Positions 9,318 through 20,390 of a DNA stretch of 64,000 nucleotides are shown here, in pieces (within the stretch, counting starts at the first letter, position 1; the number at the start of each line of letters is the position of its first letter). This DNA comes from Flaccisagitta enflata (lineage: Eukaryota; Chaetognatha; Sagittoidea; Aphragmophora), in contig OZ231126.1 of the NCBI GenBank assembly GCA_965153355.1, positions 78,306,001-78,370,000 of the forward strand, read 5' to 3'. Made by a program: the position numbers and the translations under genes. Under the pieces are notes generated by a model that was given only the letters and a program-made list of their open reading frames with translations, was not told the DNA's origin and did not search any database.

Positions 9318-9897
9318 ACAGGTGTGACACAATTATTGGAACTCCGATAAATAGTCATCAAATCTATATCATGATAGATATTGACAAACAGTTTTCACCA
9401 TCTGGTAGAGCATAAAAAACTCTTTATTTTGATCATGAATTTCGTCAATTTTGGTTTAGGTAAAGGCAAGTTATGTAAAAACAATGGAGATGTGTTTTTT
9501 CAAAATCATTAGAAAATCACCATAAAGTTCACCCATCTTTGGAATATTGCAAAATCTAAACGAATAAAGCTACCATAACCAGATTGGTCCCATTTTAAAG
9601 AATTGTTTTTACTCTTTCAAATGCGACCAATCTGGATGTGGTAGCTCAATTCATTTAGGTAGAGAACTTCTCCAAACCTAGTGCTACTCTTTAGGTTGGA
9701 GTTTTCTTCATTTCAGGTAGTGAATTAAAAATCAAATGTGATGAACTATAATGGACTGAAACTACTAAAATCAACCAAAATATACATCTAGATACATATA
9801 TTTTCATATTTGTAAAGAATAAGCATAATTATATTGAAAAAAAAATTGAATGAATCAAGTTTTCTTGGTCCAGTTCCAATAATTGTGTCACACCTGT
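9318..9897. mobile_element. TA-flanked palindromic MITE, ACAGGTGTGACAC ends, copy 1
   Basis: 580 bp with inverted ends ACAGGTGTGACACAATTATT and exact TA duplications at 9316-9317 and 9898-9899. Removing it restores CACCTATAAGTCGCG, the intact end of the CAAGG element also seen at 11694 and 59214. It is nearly identical, in reverse, to 49104-49683. Confidence 0.92.
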
Positions 9898-9958
9898 TAT
9901 AAGTCGCGTGCGAAACAAAAATAACTGAATTGACTTGACTACTTATTGAATCTCTTTA

Positions 9959-10725
9959 TTGACTCAAACCAGACTTAAACCAGACTCAAACCAGACTTAA
10001 ACCAGACCTAAACCAGACTCAAACCAGAATTTAACCAGACTTAATCCGGACTTAAACCAGACATAAACCAGACCTAAACCAGACTCCAACCAGACCTAAA
10101 CCAGACCTTAACCAGACTTCAACCAGACATAAACCAGACATAAATCAGACATAAACCAGACTTAAACAAGACTCAAACCAAACCTTAACAAAACTTAAAC
10201 CAGACTAAAACCAGACTTAAAGCAGACTTAAACGAGACTTTAACTAAACTTAAACCAGACTTAAACCATACTTTAGCCAGACTTGAACCATCTTAAACCA
10301 GACCTAAACCAGACCTAAACCAGACCTAAACCAGACCTAAACCAGACATAAACCAGAATCAATCCAGATGTAAACCAGACATAAACCAGACTTAAATCAG
10401 ACCTAAACCAGACCTAAACCAGACTTAAACAGACTTAAACCCGACTTAATCCAGACTCAAACCAGACTTAAACCAGACTTAACCAGACTTAAACCAGACC
10501 CAAACCAGCCTTAAACCAAACTTAAACCAGACCTGAACCAGACTTAATCCAGACTTAAACCAGACTTTAACCAGACTTTAACAAAACTTAAACCAAACTT
10601 AAACCAGACTTCAACCAGACTTAAACCAGGCATAAACCAGACTTAAACCATACTTAAACCAAACTTAAACCAGACATAGACCAGACATTAACCAGACTTA
10701 AACCACACCTTAAGAAAAATGACTA
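9959..10725 (+). repeat. Minisatellite, ~11-bp unit CTTAAACCAGA
   Basis: Roughly seventy degenerate units of 10-12 bp (variants CCTAAACCAGA, CATAAACCAGA). It is the first of two cargo arrays in the surrounding CAAGG element. Confidence 0.9.
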
Positions 10726-10729
10726 AAAG

Positions 10730-11115
10730 TGGCTCAAAATGACCAAGAATGACTTAAAATGACTTGAGATGACTTGAGATGACTAAAAATGACTCGAGAT
10801 GACATAAAATGATGCAAACTGACAAAAACTACAAAAGCCAAAAAAAAACTTAGAATGACTTATAATGACTTAAAATGACTTATAATGACTTAAAATGAAT
10901 TAAAATGACTTAGCATGACTTAAAATGACTTAAAATGACTTAAAATGACTTATAAAAACCTAAAATGACAAAAATAACAAAAAAATGATGAAATGACTTA
11001 GATGACTAAAAATGACTCAAAATGACTGGAAATGACATATAATGACTTAAAATGACTTAAAATGACTTAAAATAACCTAATATGACATAAAATGACGCAA
11101 AACGACAAAAAAAAG
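10730..11115 (+). repeat. Minisatellite, ~10-bp unit TGACTTAAAA
   Basis: Degenerate array of AATGACTTAA units immediately following the CTTAAACCAGA array. Related units fill the elements at 11694, 47589 and 59214, so this cargo type is shared between copies. Confidence 0.85.
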
Positions 11116-11693
11116 CAAAGTGTTACCGACCGACCGACCGACGGACCGACCGACGGACCGACTGACCGACGGACGAAGCGGGTCATAGAGTCGCGTGCAC
11201 GCGACTAAAAATTTTATGAGTTTGGGTCAAACATTTTAGCTGCAACATCAATTTGAAATAAGCATTTAGTGGAGTAGCACTTTGAAGTTTGAACATTTTT
11301 AGATTCTGTAAGTTTTTCTTTGAATTGCTCTCTATTTTATATGGCTTGAGTTACAGATGCCAGATTGGTCCTAAATCAAAGCTTATCAAATTTTCTTTAA
11401 TTTGAGACCAATCTGGCATCTGTGGCTCAAGCTGTATAGAAATGAGACTAATTTAAAAAAAAATTTCCAAGATTAAAAAAAGGTTGATTCAAATTCAGCT
11501 GTGAATATTTGTTTTATTTCATCCTGTTGTTATGGGTGAACTATTTCACTCAGACCAATGAAATTTTCATATAAAAAACCAAAGCTCCAGTGCTCTAAGA
11601 ATCTTTTTTTTTCAGATCTATCTTTTAATTTCTAGAAGCAGAATGGCATTGTTTTCCTATATCAAATTTCGCATGAAACACCCTGTAAAATAA

Positions 11694-12155
11694 CAAGGCC
11701 AACACCTATAAGTCGCGTGCGATGCTTACATAAATACTTAATTAGATAACCACATAACCACTGCAATTGAACTTAATAGACTTAAAATGAGTTAAATGAT
11801 TTAAAATGACCTAAATTGACTTAGGATGATCTAAATTGACTTAGATTGACCTAAAATGACCAAAATGACTTGGGTGACTAAAATTACTTAAATTGAGTTA
11901 GACTGACTGAAAATGACTGAAAATGACTTTGAATGACCTAAATTGACCAAGAATGACTTAAATTGACTGTAACTGTTATATATTGACTTATATTGAAATA
12001 AAATCAGTAAAATAAATGAAATAGATAAAATAACTCAAATAGCTTAAATTGACTTACCATGACCTAGAATAACTTAAAATGATCTTATTTGACTTGAAAT
12101 GACCTAATTGACTTAAAATCAGTTAATTGGAATAAAACGAATAAAACGAATAAAA
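11694..12155 (-). mobile_element. CAAGG family element, 3' part missing
   Basis: Starts CAAGGCCAACACCTATAAGTCGCG at about 11695 and runs into a TTAAAATGACCTAAATTGAC-type array. It has no ACGG tract or terminal palindrome; at about 12156 it is cut by a foldback-element end. Confidence 0.75.
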
Positions 12156-12245
12156 CTAGTCATCCAATGGCACATGGTCAGCGGTTCCCGATGCCCTGCT
12201 GAGTGATCCAGTGAAGAAGTGTAATGAGAGCAGGGCAGCGCACCT
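12156..12245 (+). mobile_element. Foldback-element end fragment
   Basis: CTAGTCATCCAATGGCACAT, GGTCAGCGG, GATGCCCTGCT and GCAGGGCAGCG match the unique extension of the foldback copies at 7020-7099 and 23106-23190. The GCCCC arm is lost after 12240. Confidence 0.7.
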
Positions 12246-13205
12246 AGGTCGAGCAATATACAGTCCAAAGATATAATGAAAAATGATTGAGTTAAAGAAT
12301 GTCGGTTTTTTTTGTCATAACTTCAAAGTCCATGTGTTAGAGTACTAATTTGTACAATTCATATCTTATGCAGTCCCATAGGGCATTCCTAGTGTGGCCC
12401 CATAATGGCACACTCAGCATTTTGTTTGATTCCAATAAGAACAAACTGTAACTTTGACGAGTTGTTATTCCGTGACAAATGCCAACAGACAAATACCCTT
12501 TGGAACACTGGTAGTACATGGTCTTAACTGCTTGTAACCCAAAAATCAGATAATTTTTCCAAAATTTGACCGGGATATGGACATATAATGACAGTACCTT
12601 ATTATACAAATTAGGAATTGGAAAAATTATGTTTTCTTTTTTTGCACAGATTTGCACGGTCTGAATTTGGTACAAGATGTGAGGTCTCAAAGTGCTTTTT
12701 GTGAGTATACAAGTTGTTTTGTCGCCGTCGGTCGCCGGAGATCGCTTTCTAAGGGGTGAATTTAAGGGGTTAAAATCCCAAATATTCAAATCACCATAAC
12801 TCCCTCAAAAATCTTTTTCAAGAACTGAAATCTTGCACGTATATTAGTGACTGCTAAGACTACTTCCACACCAAAAATCAATGGATTATACTCAAAACTT
12901 AAAGAGATATACCATTTTTTGCATTTTTAGTATTTTGGGTGTCATACTCTCAAAAATGGTCGGAAAATCCCTATCAAAAAAAATAATTAGTATAAATGTG
13001 TCACACTGATGTACATCTAAGAGGAAATTTTTCTGACCTAAGTCCTGCCACCAAAATATGAAATAAACTGAAAAAAGATTTTTGCAGAAAAATAACAAAA
13101 TTCATGAAATTGCTCAAAAATCAAACAGACCTTAAGGTGCATTATTTGGTTAAGGAATTTTGTTCATGATTCCGAGCTGTTGGTCAGATATGCCTTGTTC
13201 GCTTA
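12246..13205. other. Unassigned sequence with an uninterrupted - strand frame
   Basis: A 150-codon - strand frame (12789-12337) has no start context or domain I can support. It includes CGTCGGTCGCCGGAGATCGC. Text such as CATAACTCCCTCAAAAATC resembles the 'loose phrases' seen in other non-coding elements here. I treat it as non-coding repeat sequence. Confidence 0.3.
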
Positions 13206-13218
13206 GCTCATTAACATA

Positions 13219-13420
<202 letters not shown>

Positions 13421-13429
13421 ACATAAAAA

Positions 13430-14010
13430 CAAGCACAAAAGTCGCTCAAATACAAGTGAATACCACCAAAACTTATACTTTTACTCTTTCTCAATCAAAT
13501 ATGTTGCATTATAAGTCAGCCTATACGCTTTGAATCTGAAAGTATCAAACGCGAAAACCTTATTTATTGGTATTGCTGGATGCATTGTTGTAATTCATAT
13601 TTGTGCTCAAGCCAGGACCCAGTATGTTAGTCAGATATTAAGTTATAAGCAGACAATGAAATTAACCCCCCCCCCATCTTTATTGCACTGTGGGCCAATC
13701 AATAAATAGAATCAGGCAAAAAGTAATTAGTGTATTTTTAAAGTATTTTTAATATTGATTTTTGAATTTATTATTACAATTTAGTCAGTTAATCAAATCT
13801 AATTTAATGATATAGTTTTTATCTTTTTAATGATAATTTGTAAAGAATTATATATTGCATTAATGATTGATGAAAAAAATTGTTGTTCAGTAGAGTATTT
13901 TGAAATAACTTTATATGATACTTTTAATTTAATTTAGACTTATTAAATGAGTTTTGACAAAAAAATATATTTAAAAAAATTGATTTCTTTGAATTATTAC
14001 TATAATAAAA
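13430..14010. other. AT-rich stretch, nothing recognised
   Basis: No open frame of interest; a short C-run at about 13667-13675. Confidence 0.3.
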
Positions 14011-14586
14011 AATCCCAGGATTATGTAAAAATTGTGAGATTTTACTGTACATCCCATAATTGACCTCAGGAATGCAAATCTGCACTCAAAAATGGTCTCA
14101 GGTCAATATTTTGCTGGGCTTCAGCTACATTTCTTAAGTCGAAATACTGTATAGGGTCAAATTTTCCAAAATTGGAAATTAGTCAATCTGATTGCATATT
14201 TATAATCCTTGCAAAAAACTGTATGAATAAAGTTTCTTTCTTTTTTAAAAATTTTGATTAGAACATAGTCAAAATTGACTTATTTGAATAAGATTGAGTT
14301 TTGACAAAACAATTTTACTCTATTTTGGATACTTGATGCTAATTTTGTCATAAAAGTTCAAAAAAAGAAAGACACTTTCTTTTGCCATTTTTCTGCAAGG
14401 ATTTTGAATCCACAATTTTGAAAATTTGACTTTATATGGTATTTTGACCTAGAAAATGTAGCCATAGCCTATCAAAATATTAACCTGAGAGAATTTTTGA
14501 CTGCAGATTTGGATTCCTGGGGTCAAAATTAGTCTAAAATACAATAGACGGTAAAATCCCACAATTTCTAGATAATCCTGGGATTT
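14011..14586. mobile_element. Palindromic element, AATCCCAGGATTATG ends
   Basis: Left arm AATCCCAGGATTATG, TGTGAGATTTTACTGTA and GGTCTCAGGTCAATATTTTG is matched in reverse by CAAAATATTAACCTGAG, TAAAATCCCACAATTTC and AATCCTGGGATT on the right. Arms extend more than 100 bases with mismatches. No transposase. Related text occurs at 18395-18670. Confidence 0.7.
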
Positions 14587-14752
14587 CTTCAAATTCTATA
14601 CGCTGTCTTACCAAAGTTAGATTGAAAAAATTATTATTTTATAATAAAAAAATCAAAAACATACTGTTTAACAATCATTTTGACTATTATGAAGCAAGAT
14701 TGAATCATTTTTAGGTTTTGACTGAGAATCATGCAGTTTCAGACCATAGTGC

Positions 14753-15202
14753 AGCGGCCCCAAAGGGCCAATGCTCTGTAGTTCACAGGGGGGAATTTTG
14801 AGACGTCCGTCCGTCCTGAGGGGGCTCTAGATGGCTTATTTATGCCACTGAAGGCATATCTGAGGGTTGGAGGGCATAATTAAGGCTTGGAGAGCAGAGT
14901 TGAGGTTTGGCGGGCTGGTTTTAAGCTTGGAGGGCTGATTGAAGGTCTGGAGGGCAGATTTGAGGTCTGGGAGGCAGATTTTGGGCATGGGAGGGGGGCT
15001 GATTTGAAGCCAAGAGGGCTGATTTTAGGCCTTGAGGGCTAAATTGAGTCCTGGGAGGGCTAATCTTAGGCCTTGATGGTCAATGGGGTGGGGACGGACA
15101 GACGGACGGAAGGACGGATTTTAGGAGGGAAGGACGGACGGCCGGACATCTTGAAATTCCCCCCTGTGTTCTACAGGACATCGGCCCTTTGGGGCCGCTG
15201 CC
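14753..15202. mobile_element. Foldback element, GCAGCGGCCCC arms
   Basis: Left arm GCAGCGGCCCCAAAGGGCC to GAGACGTCC; right arm 15140-15202 is its inverse, ending GGCCGCTGCCC. The interior is degenerate ~22-bp repeats of GGAGGGCAGATTTGAGGTCT type and GACGGACGG runs. It lacks the CTAGTCATCC extension and directly abuts a truncated CAAGG element. Confidence 0.8.
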
Positions 15203-15288
15203 CGAAAAGTAAAACGTGACAGACCAACCGACCATCTGACCGACGGACAAAGCGGGGTGTAGAGTCGCGTAGCACGCGGTTAAAAATG
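15203..15288 (-). mobile_element. CAAGG family element, terminal half only
   Basis: AAAGTAAAACGTGACAGACC, CCGACC repeats and GTAGAGTCGCGTAGCACGCG then GTTAAAAA. The other half was probably displaced by the foldback element at 14753-15202. Confidence 0.75.
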
Positions 15289-15344
15289 AAATGGAAAGAT
15301 ATTTTATCAAGAAACATACCATCAATATCAGCTTACTGAGCGTT

Positions 15345-15639
15345 GGTGCCCGTCCGGTAAAAACTAGATCATTTGTCGTCGTAATAGTCGTTGTTTTTCT
15401 ACCGAATGATGTTTTGTAGTCGTTATTGTCGTCGTTTTTGTTTTTGTCATCGTCATCAAAGTCATCGTTTTGGTCTTCGTCGTTTTTGCTAGCCTTACGT
15501 CTATCAAGCTCATCAAATTTCTTTTTCCCATTTTTTGAGGTTAAGGTGTCAGACTGCCAGAGGGCAGGTTGATGGTCGATTTCTCTATGGTCGGTTTGTC
15601 GGTCTATTTGACAGTTTATTCTTTTGTGGAATTTCATAC
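15345..15639 (-). CDS. Possible exon, acidic low-complexity protein, doubtful
   Basis: From the ATG at 15637 the - strand reads MKFHKRINCQIDRQ, then HQPALWQSDTLTSKNGKKKF, an Asp/Asn/Lys-rich run (DDFDDDDKNKNDDNND) and NDLVFTGRAPTLS. A CA|GTAAGC at about 15344 could be a donor, after which the frame runs into the mobile element. Low complexity makes chance plausible and no domain is visible. Confidence 0.22.
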
Positions 15640-15878
15640 GTTTTTCAACGGGAAATTGGGTCGGTAAGTTCGTTGATGAGCATCTAATTTAGCAAACTCT
15701 CTTTGACTCTTTCTTATGCTTATCACTTCATCTTCAAACTTTTGTGTGATTGTCCAAAGTTTTTTTTCAAACTAACCACCTTTTTGGGCAGGCCTCGAAT
15801 AGGCCTTCTCGGGCCTCTATTTGGTTATGAGAGGGCTAAATCTCGGCATACACGCTTTTCATTTTATAAGTACATGGA

Positions 15879-16063
15879 TTTTGAGTCGCGTGCACGCGAC
15901 TCTACACCCCGTCGGTTGGTCAGTCGGTTGGTTGGTCACACTTTACTTTTTTTACGATTTTTATTTTTGGACCTCACTGCTCCTGCCCGAAAGGTCTAGT
16001 AACCTCATATATGGCCCCTGCCCACCCGCACGCGACTTCGGTAGCCATGTATCCGGCCTTGTT
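15879..16063 (+). mobile_element. CAAGG family element
   Basis: GAGTCGCGTGCACGCGACTC head, TCGGTTGG run, CACTGCTCCTGCCC and CCCACCCGCACGCGACT boxes, tail GTATCCGGCCTTG. Flanks on the reverse strand join as TTCAA and TCCATG, an A-T junction. Confidence 0.88.
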
Positions 16064-16415
16064 GAAGTGAGCTTCAAATAAGAAAGAGAAAAGAAAACTG
16101 AAATGAGGAGAGAGAAGAAACTGAAAAAACAAATAAAACTATCTTACAATTTTTTTCCCGTCGGCGAGAGCCGCCTTTACTGGAACAATTACTAACTGCC
16201 AGTAGTCTTCAGTAAGTGAATAATTCATTGCTTGAAGAAGGTATCAATTCCCTCAATGCCATAACTAACTGCCAGAAGTCTACAGTATGTTGATTATTAA
16301 GGATGCACTTAGTGCACTGTTGCTTTAATGATACCTCAACTCAGCCAATACGGTTGGTCAATTGGTCAATCTCCAGCACCAGCAGTTAGTATGTACAGTA
16401 AGTCAATGATAGTGA

Positions 16416-16664
16416 GGATGCATCATTGCAGCATTTGCAGAGGACCATCAACTATCTATATTTGCAATCGATCCTCTTGAGTCTTTAGCACTCCGGGGAA
16501 TTAAAGAAGAAGAGCAACAAGTCATGCAACTCTCAATGGAACTCGAATTGGATCTCAAAATCGACATGAAATTCAAAGTTTCGCTGTTTGAGCACATGGC
16601 AAAGTTCCCTTTCATTCCTCCACACCGGCTCGATAAGGGACTTTGCGGAAGAATGAACAAGTGA
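16416..16664 (+). CDS. Short unrecognised coding remnant
   Basis: An 82-codon frame without a clear start reads ...FAEDHQLSIFAIDPLESLAL then RGIKEEEQQVMQLSMELELD and ends HRLDKGLCGRMNK. Possible AG acceptors lie at 16430 and 16440. The composition is protein-like and predicted helical in the KEEEQQ section, but I recognise no family. Upstream sequence (16190-16400) contains imperfect duplications of AACTGCCAG(T/A)AGTCT. It could be a gene fragment or part of an unrecognised element. Confidence 0.25.
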   Translation, partial: GCIIAAFAEDHQLSIFAIDPLESLALRGIKEEEQQVMQLSMELELDLKIDMKFKVSLFEHMAKFPFIPPHRLDKGLCGRMNK

Positions 16665-16751
16665 TACGGGCTCACGATAGGGGCTCAAGATCCCCACACA
16701 CACTCAAACACAAAAGTATCAACGCTCTTTTATCGACTAAACCATTAGAGT

Positions 16752-16806
16752 CGGACGGACGGACGGACAAAGCCTCTTGTAGAGTTGCGTGTCTGCAACT
16801 AAAAAT
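16752..16806 (-). mobile_element. CAAGG family element, terminal fragment
   Basis: GGACGGACGGACGGAC, TGTAGAGTTGCGTGTCTGCA and ACTAAAAA: the ACGG tract and a mutated terminal palindrome only. Confidence 0.75.
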
Positions 16807-16929
16807 GAAATTAGAATAAACAAATGACATGGAGATGAGTTTGTTTTAATTTGATCTATATAAGTCAATTCTCCCTATAACTGAAAACTTCATCGTTTTA
16901 CGCAGCAAAGAGAAAGAGAGGGGAAAAGT

Positions 16930-17059
<130 letters not shown>

Positions 17060-17364
17060 CAGAAAGACAGGCAGGCAGTAGATCAGACAGGCAGACAGAC
17101 GGACTTAATTTGGGTAAACGATGTTTTCGTAGACCGTATTGCGTAGTCGGTGATTCGCCTAACACAAGAAAAGAACGATCGAGTGGAAGGCGACTTAACC
17201 CACTCAAGAGGATCTAATCAAGAAAATCGGAAAGTACAAAATCACGTGTCAATTTTCTTACACAAGCTTATCACTCAGGTTAGGTGATAAAAAGAGAAAA
17301 TCAAAGTCCATTTGAAACGTGACAGCCAGTTTAACGGTAACTGCAAAAATGAGATAATCTGAAT

Positions 17365-17389
17365 ATTTTTTTTTCATCAATAGGAATCA
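17365..17389 (+). promoter_or_regulatory. Putative splice acceptor just before the receptor start codon
   Basis: ATATTTTTTTTTCATCAATAG precedes GAATCA and then the ATG. An acceptor only 6 bases before the start codon suggests a spliced leader or a separate 5' UTR exon. Compare 56063. Confidence 0.4.
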
Positions 17390-18218
17390 ATGAATGATCT
17401 TTACCAAAAAATGACGTTAGTTAAATATGTTAACGTCGGGATTTTCCTAATGTCGGTTTTCGGATCCCAAATTTGTTCTCCTTTGCCTTTTAATGAACAT
17501 AAATTGGTAACCTATAATGGGACTATTTTAAAAGATACTACCATTAATGAAAATGGCACCATTTCAAGAGAAAATGATATTATAGGCGCCGGTCTAAAAG
17601 GAAGCGCCAATTTTAGAAAGAGCGCCACTTCAACAAACGATGCCATTTTGAGAAACGATGCCATTTCAAAGCAAGACATCCGGTATCGAGATGGCGTTGT
17701 TGATGGCGCCGGCCTTGATGAGGAAGTGGGAGACGGCGTCGTTGATGGCGCCGGCCGTGATGAAGAAGTGGGAGACAGCGTTGTTGATGGCGCCGGCCGT
17801 GATGAGGAAGTGGGAGACGGCGTTGTTGATGGCGCCGGCCGTGATGAGGGAGACGGTGTCGTTGATGGCGCCGGCCGTGATGAGGAAGTGGGAGACGGCG
17901 TTGTTGACGGCGCCGGCCGTGATAAGGAAGTGGGAGGCGGCGTTGATGATGGCGCCGGCCATGATGAGGAAGTGAGAGACGGCGTTGTTGATGGCGCCGG
18001 CCGTGATGAGGAAGTGAGAGACGGTGTCGTTGATGGCGCTGACTTTGATAAGAAAATAAACAATGGCGTTTATCTAAGTGCCGGCCTCAATGTCAGTGCC
18101 GGCGTCAGGGATCCCGGCGGGCAGTGCGTCCAAGTGCAGTCGTCTTGCGCTTGTCAAGGTCCAAACGGTATCATTCAATTAGCGCCGCTTCAACAAACGA
18201 TGCCATTCCAGACACAGG
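17390..18218 (+). CDS. Mannose-6-phosphate receptor-like protein, exon 1
   Basis: First coding exon of a type I membrane protein that, by homology of its later exons, should sort ligands between Golgi and endosomes. It reads MNDLYQK, then a signal peptide MTLVKYVNVGIFLMSVFG ending near Cys29. Next come a linker with two N-glycosylation sites (NGT at residues 43 and 55) and, from residue 101 to about 225, nine tandem units of DGVVDGAGRDEEVG (14 residues, 42 bases; one unit is two residues short). After this comes the start of the Cys-rich domain (QCVQVQSSCACQGPNG). The exon ends ACACAGG|GTAAAG, leaving a phase-1 codon that fits exon 2. The start was chosen because it precedes the signal peptide and follows an acceptor; the second ATG (residue 8) is equally possible. 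The repeat is the odd part: CD-MPR relatives are about 280 residues with no such insert. Confidence 0.72.
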
Positions 18219-18229
18219 GTAAAGGGCCT

Positions 18230-18230
<1 letters not shown>

Positions 18231-18273
<43 letters not shown>

Positions 18274-18280
18274 GCAGAGC
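18231..18280 (+). repeat. (GA)n and (GACA)n at the start of intron 1
   Basis: Begins about 12 bases after the exon 1 donor. Reading through it makes a spurious extension rich in ER and TDRQ residues. Confidence 0.95.
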
Positions 18281-18406
18281 AGAGCGCACCTACGCTAACA
18301 GCTCTCAGGATAATGTATGGCTTGATTTCCTCTCATTCAGTGATAAATACACTCACATCTGTTGTTTGCCTATCATTTTGTGTAACATTGCAGGTAGTTC
18401 TCAGGT

Positions 18407-18447
18407 CAAAATGACCTTTGACAAAGGCTTTGTCAAAGGTCATTTTG
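18407..18447. repeat. Perfect short inverted repeat
   Basis: CAAAATGACCTTTGACAAAG is followed at once by its reverse complement, giving a 20-bp perfect stem. Confidence 0.9.
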
Positions 18448-18670
18448 GTCAAATTTTGATAATTGAACAGTTGCAAATTTAATAGGATTATGAATATACA
18501 ATCAGATTTGCAAATTTTCCATATGGAGAATTTGACCTTATATGGCTTTTACCCATAAAACTATCGACAGTTGTACAATGGGTCACGATGTATTGACCTG
18601 ACATCAATTCTGATCCTCTGAGCGAATTTCCCATCTCAAAATTGGTCCAATTCCAGACGAATGGTAGAAG

Positions 18671-18806
18671 ATTTTTAGGCACGGACACGCGACTCTAAAC
18701 CTTGCCGTGTCGGTCGGTAGGTCACATTTTTTAATTCCGAGCAGTTTTCGCAATACTGCTCCTGCCCAACCGTCCGCTACTAAATTGCCGTGTATCTGGC
18801 CTTGTT
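18671..18806 (+). mobile_element. CAAGG family element (short GCGGACACGCGAC subtype) in intron 1
   Basis: TTTTTAG, GGACACGCGACTCTA, CGGTCGGTAGGTCAC, GAGCAGTTTTCGCA, CTGCTCCTGCCCAACCGTC, tail GTATCTGGCCTTG. The same subtype occurs at 22027, 38263, 38914 and 45364. Confidence 0.88.
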
Positions 18807-18902
18807 ACTTAACTCCTACGCATAACCTGAAACGCACAGCTTAGACAGATTTCAACTTGAAGGCTCTTTATCAATCATTCTGCTTCCTTTTCTCAATCTT
18901 AG

Positions 18903-19093
18903 GCTACCTTACAGCCAAGGCTGAAATAGACGTTGGTCAAACGTATCTATTCTACTTCAACCCTTGCCAACCTCTTCATATTCCCGATGACGTAGGACAA
19001 GTCTGTCAATCTTCATCTTCCTGTTTCTACGTACCAAACAGTACCCCCCAGATTTACAGAGGGTGTGGCACGCAACTATCCCTACAATTTAAG
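18903..19093 (+). CDS. Mannose-6-phosphate receptor-like protein, exon 2
   Basis: Acceptor TTCTCAATCTTAG|GC joins in phase 1 to exon 1 to make Gly; a second in-phase acceptor 12 bases on (TTACAG|CC) would drop four residues. The exon encodes EIDVGQTYLFYFNPC, VCQSSSSCFYVPNS and YRGCGTQLSLQFK. The FYFNPC and paired Cys residues fit the central strands of an MRH-type lectin fold. It ends TTTAAG|GTACAT in phase 0, matching exon 3. Confidence 0.75.
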
Positions 19094-19286
19094 GTACATT
19101 TTGAGGGCAACAAACGCTATTATTCCCGTTAAACGCGCAAAGTGAATGAGAAAGCGGAGCCGGAGTGGGCGGTGAGAGGGAACGAAAGTTGCGAGCGACC
19201 GAGCGTCCGAGCAATTGTCATGTGTGGACAAGCCTTTACTTTCCTATTTCGCTTACAATAAAGTGTCATGTTTTTGTGGGCCAATA

Positions 19287-19492
19287 ATTAGAGATGCAGA
19301 AGTGGAAGCGGCCGCGGGTGGAAGCAGTAGTTTGAGCATGGAAGTGGAAGCGAAAGCGCAATTTTTAAATCAAGTAGAAGCAGAAGCGGAGGCAAAAATT
19401 TTTATTGATGTCTTATGGAAGCGGAAGCGAAATGACATAATCCAGTGCTTCCACTTCTGCTTCTGCTTCTGCTTCCGCTTCCGCTTCAGATC
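19287..19492. repeat. Hexamer repeat GGAAGC with inverted arm
   Basis: Degenerate GAAGTGGAAGCGGAAGC units run to about 19430 and are followed by GCTTCCACTTCTGCTTC units, so the block can fold back on itself. A second GGAAGC block is at 38713-38873. Confidence 0.85.
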
Positions 19493-19533
19493 CTGACATC
19501 ATTTTTATAATAATCATGTCATTTTTAGCAGTA

Positions 19534-19942
19534 CTACGCGAAAAAAAAACCGCACTTTTAAATGACAATTTATCATATTAAATTTCAAAATAATCAAACA
19601 AAATCTTAGACCATTTTGAAGATCTTAAAGAGATCTTTCATATGGCTCCAATCTGGTATTTCTAGCTTTATTTGTTTAGAAATGGCATAAAAAAGAGTAA
19701 AAACATTGCCATTTGCAGTTTTGCAATCCTATTGAAAAATAAGCATTTTTGCAAAAGAGAGGTTCACTTTGGCAAGCTCTACCTCCTAAACGGTTTGAGA
19801 TACAGACCTGGGGTTGGTCTAGAATGAAAGAAAATTCAGAAATCTTTAAAATCAGATGAACAAAAAAATCTTGAATTCATTTTTTTTTGTCTCTTCTACT
19901 CAGCTACAAAAGGGTGCGGCTTTTTTTTTTTTATTCGCGTAG
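19534..19942. mobile_element. TA-flanked MITE, CTACGCGAA ends
   Basis: TA|CTACGCGAAAAAAAAACC at the left and a matching TTTATTCGCGTAG|TA at the right (19532-19533 and 19943-19944). 409 bp, AT-rich. Its interior includes TCCAATCTGG and TTTGTTTAGAAATGGC, a phrase shared with several other MITEs here. Confidence 0.85.
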
Positions 19943-20159
19943 TATTCACTTTGATATAATTCATTCATTTTCTATTGTTTCTTTCTTCAAATGTTATTAT
20001 ATTTTTATTTCAGATCTCAGGTTTTTTTCTCATCACTTTTGTGTATTTTTCTATCATCTGTTTGTTTCTCTGCTTGTCTATCCCTTTATCCCTTTATCTT
20101 ACTTTTTTGTCTGTCTCTTTCTGTCCGTCCGTCTGTCTGTCTTTTTCCTTTTCTTTTTC

Positions 20160-20274
20160 TTTCACTCTCTCTCTCTCTCTTCATTTATTTAAACATCTGT
20201 CTATTTGTCTGTCTTTCTCTGTCTTTCTCTCTCTCTCTCTTTCTGTGTGTGTGTCTCTCTCTTTCTCTTTCTCT

Positions 20275-20356
<82 letters not shown>

Positions 20357-20365
20357 TTCTCTCGG
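20160..20365 (+). repeat. Degenerate then pure (TC)n
   Basis: A mixed TCTGTC/TTTCTC stretch passes into about 65 bases of pure TC. It precedes the truncated LINE copy at 20391. Confidence 0.95.
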
Positions 20366-20390
20366 TCTCTTGTGAAACGTGTGGGTGCTA

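Larger units (their letters stand above)
9303..11211 (-). mobile_element. CAAGG/GACTAAAAA family element with two minisatellites, 1.9 kb
   Basis: Starts CAAGGCCAACACCTA and, after a nested MITE, continues TAAGTCGCGTGCG. It carries two tandem arrays, then (ACCG/ACGG)n at 11125-11175 and the terminal GTCGCGTGCACGCGACTAAAAA. Flanks (GTAA before, TTTTATG after) join without duplication, supported by the opposite arm of the host MITE. Confidence 0.85.
9201..11685. mobile_element. TA-flanked mariner-type MITE (CAGGGTGTTT ends), split by nested elements
   Basis: Ends TA|CAGGGTGTTTTATGCC and GCATGAAACACCCTG|TA (9199-9200 and 11686-11687). Without the nested insertion it would be about 576 bp and palindromic throughout, with its centre at 11348-11430 (CAGATGCCAGATTGGTC and its inverse). 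The left arm is interrupted at GGTTTTTTATGTAA by the CAAGG element at 9303-11211; the mirror arm shows the uninterrupted sequence. Confidence 0.85.

Noticed and set aside
2193-11211. Possible CRISPR-like arrays (short repeats with spacers)
   Set aside because: Units are directly adjacent, degenerate and without unique spacers, in a eukaryotic context; they are minisatellites.
12337-12789. 150-codon - strand frame as a gene
   Set aside because: No domain, no splice or start signal, and surrounding text resembles non-coding element phrases; judged a chance frame.
17512-18063. 183-codon - strand frame with Pro/Ser/Thr repeats
   Set aside because: Shadow of the 42-base tandem repeat in receptor exon 1; the + strand has the signal peptide, splice sites and domain.
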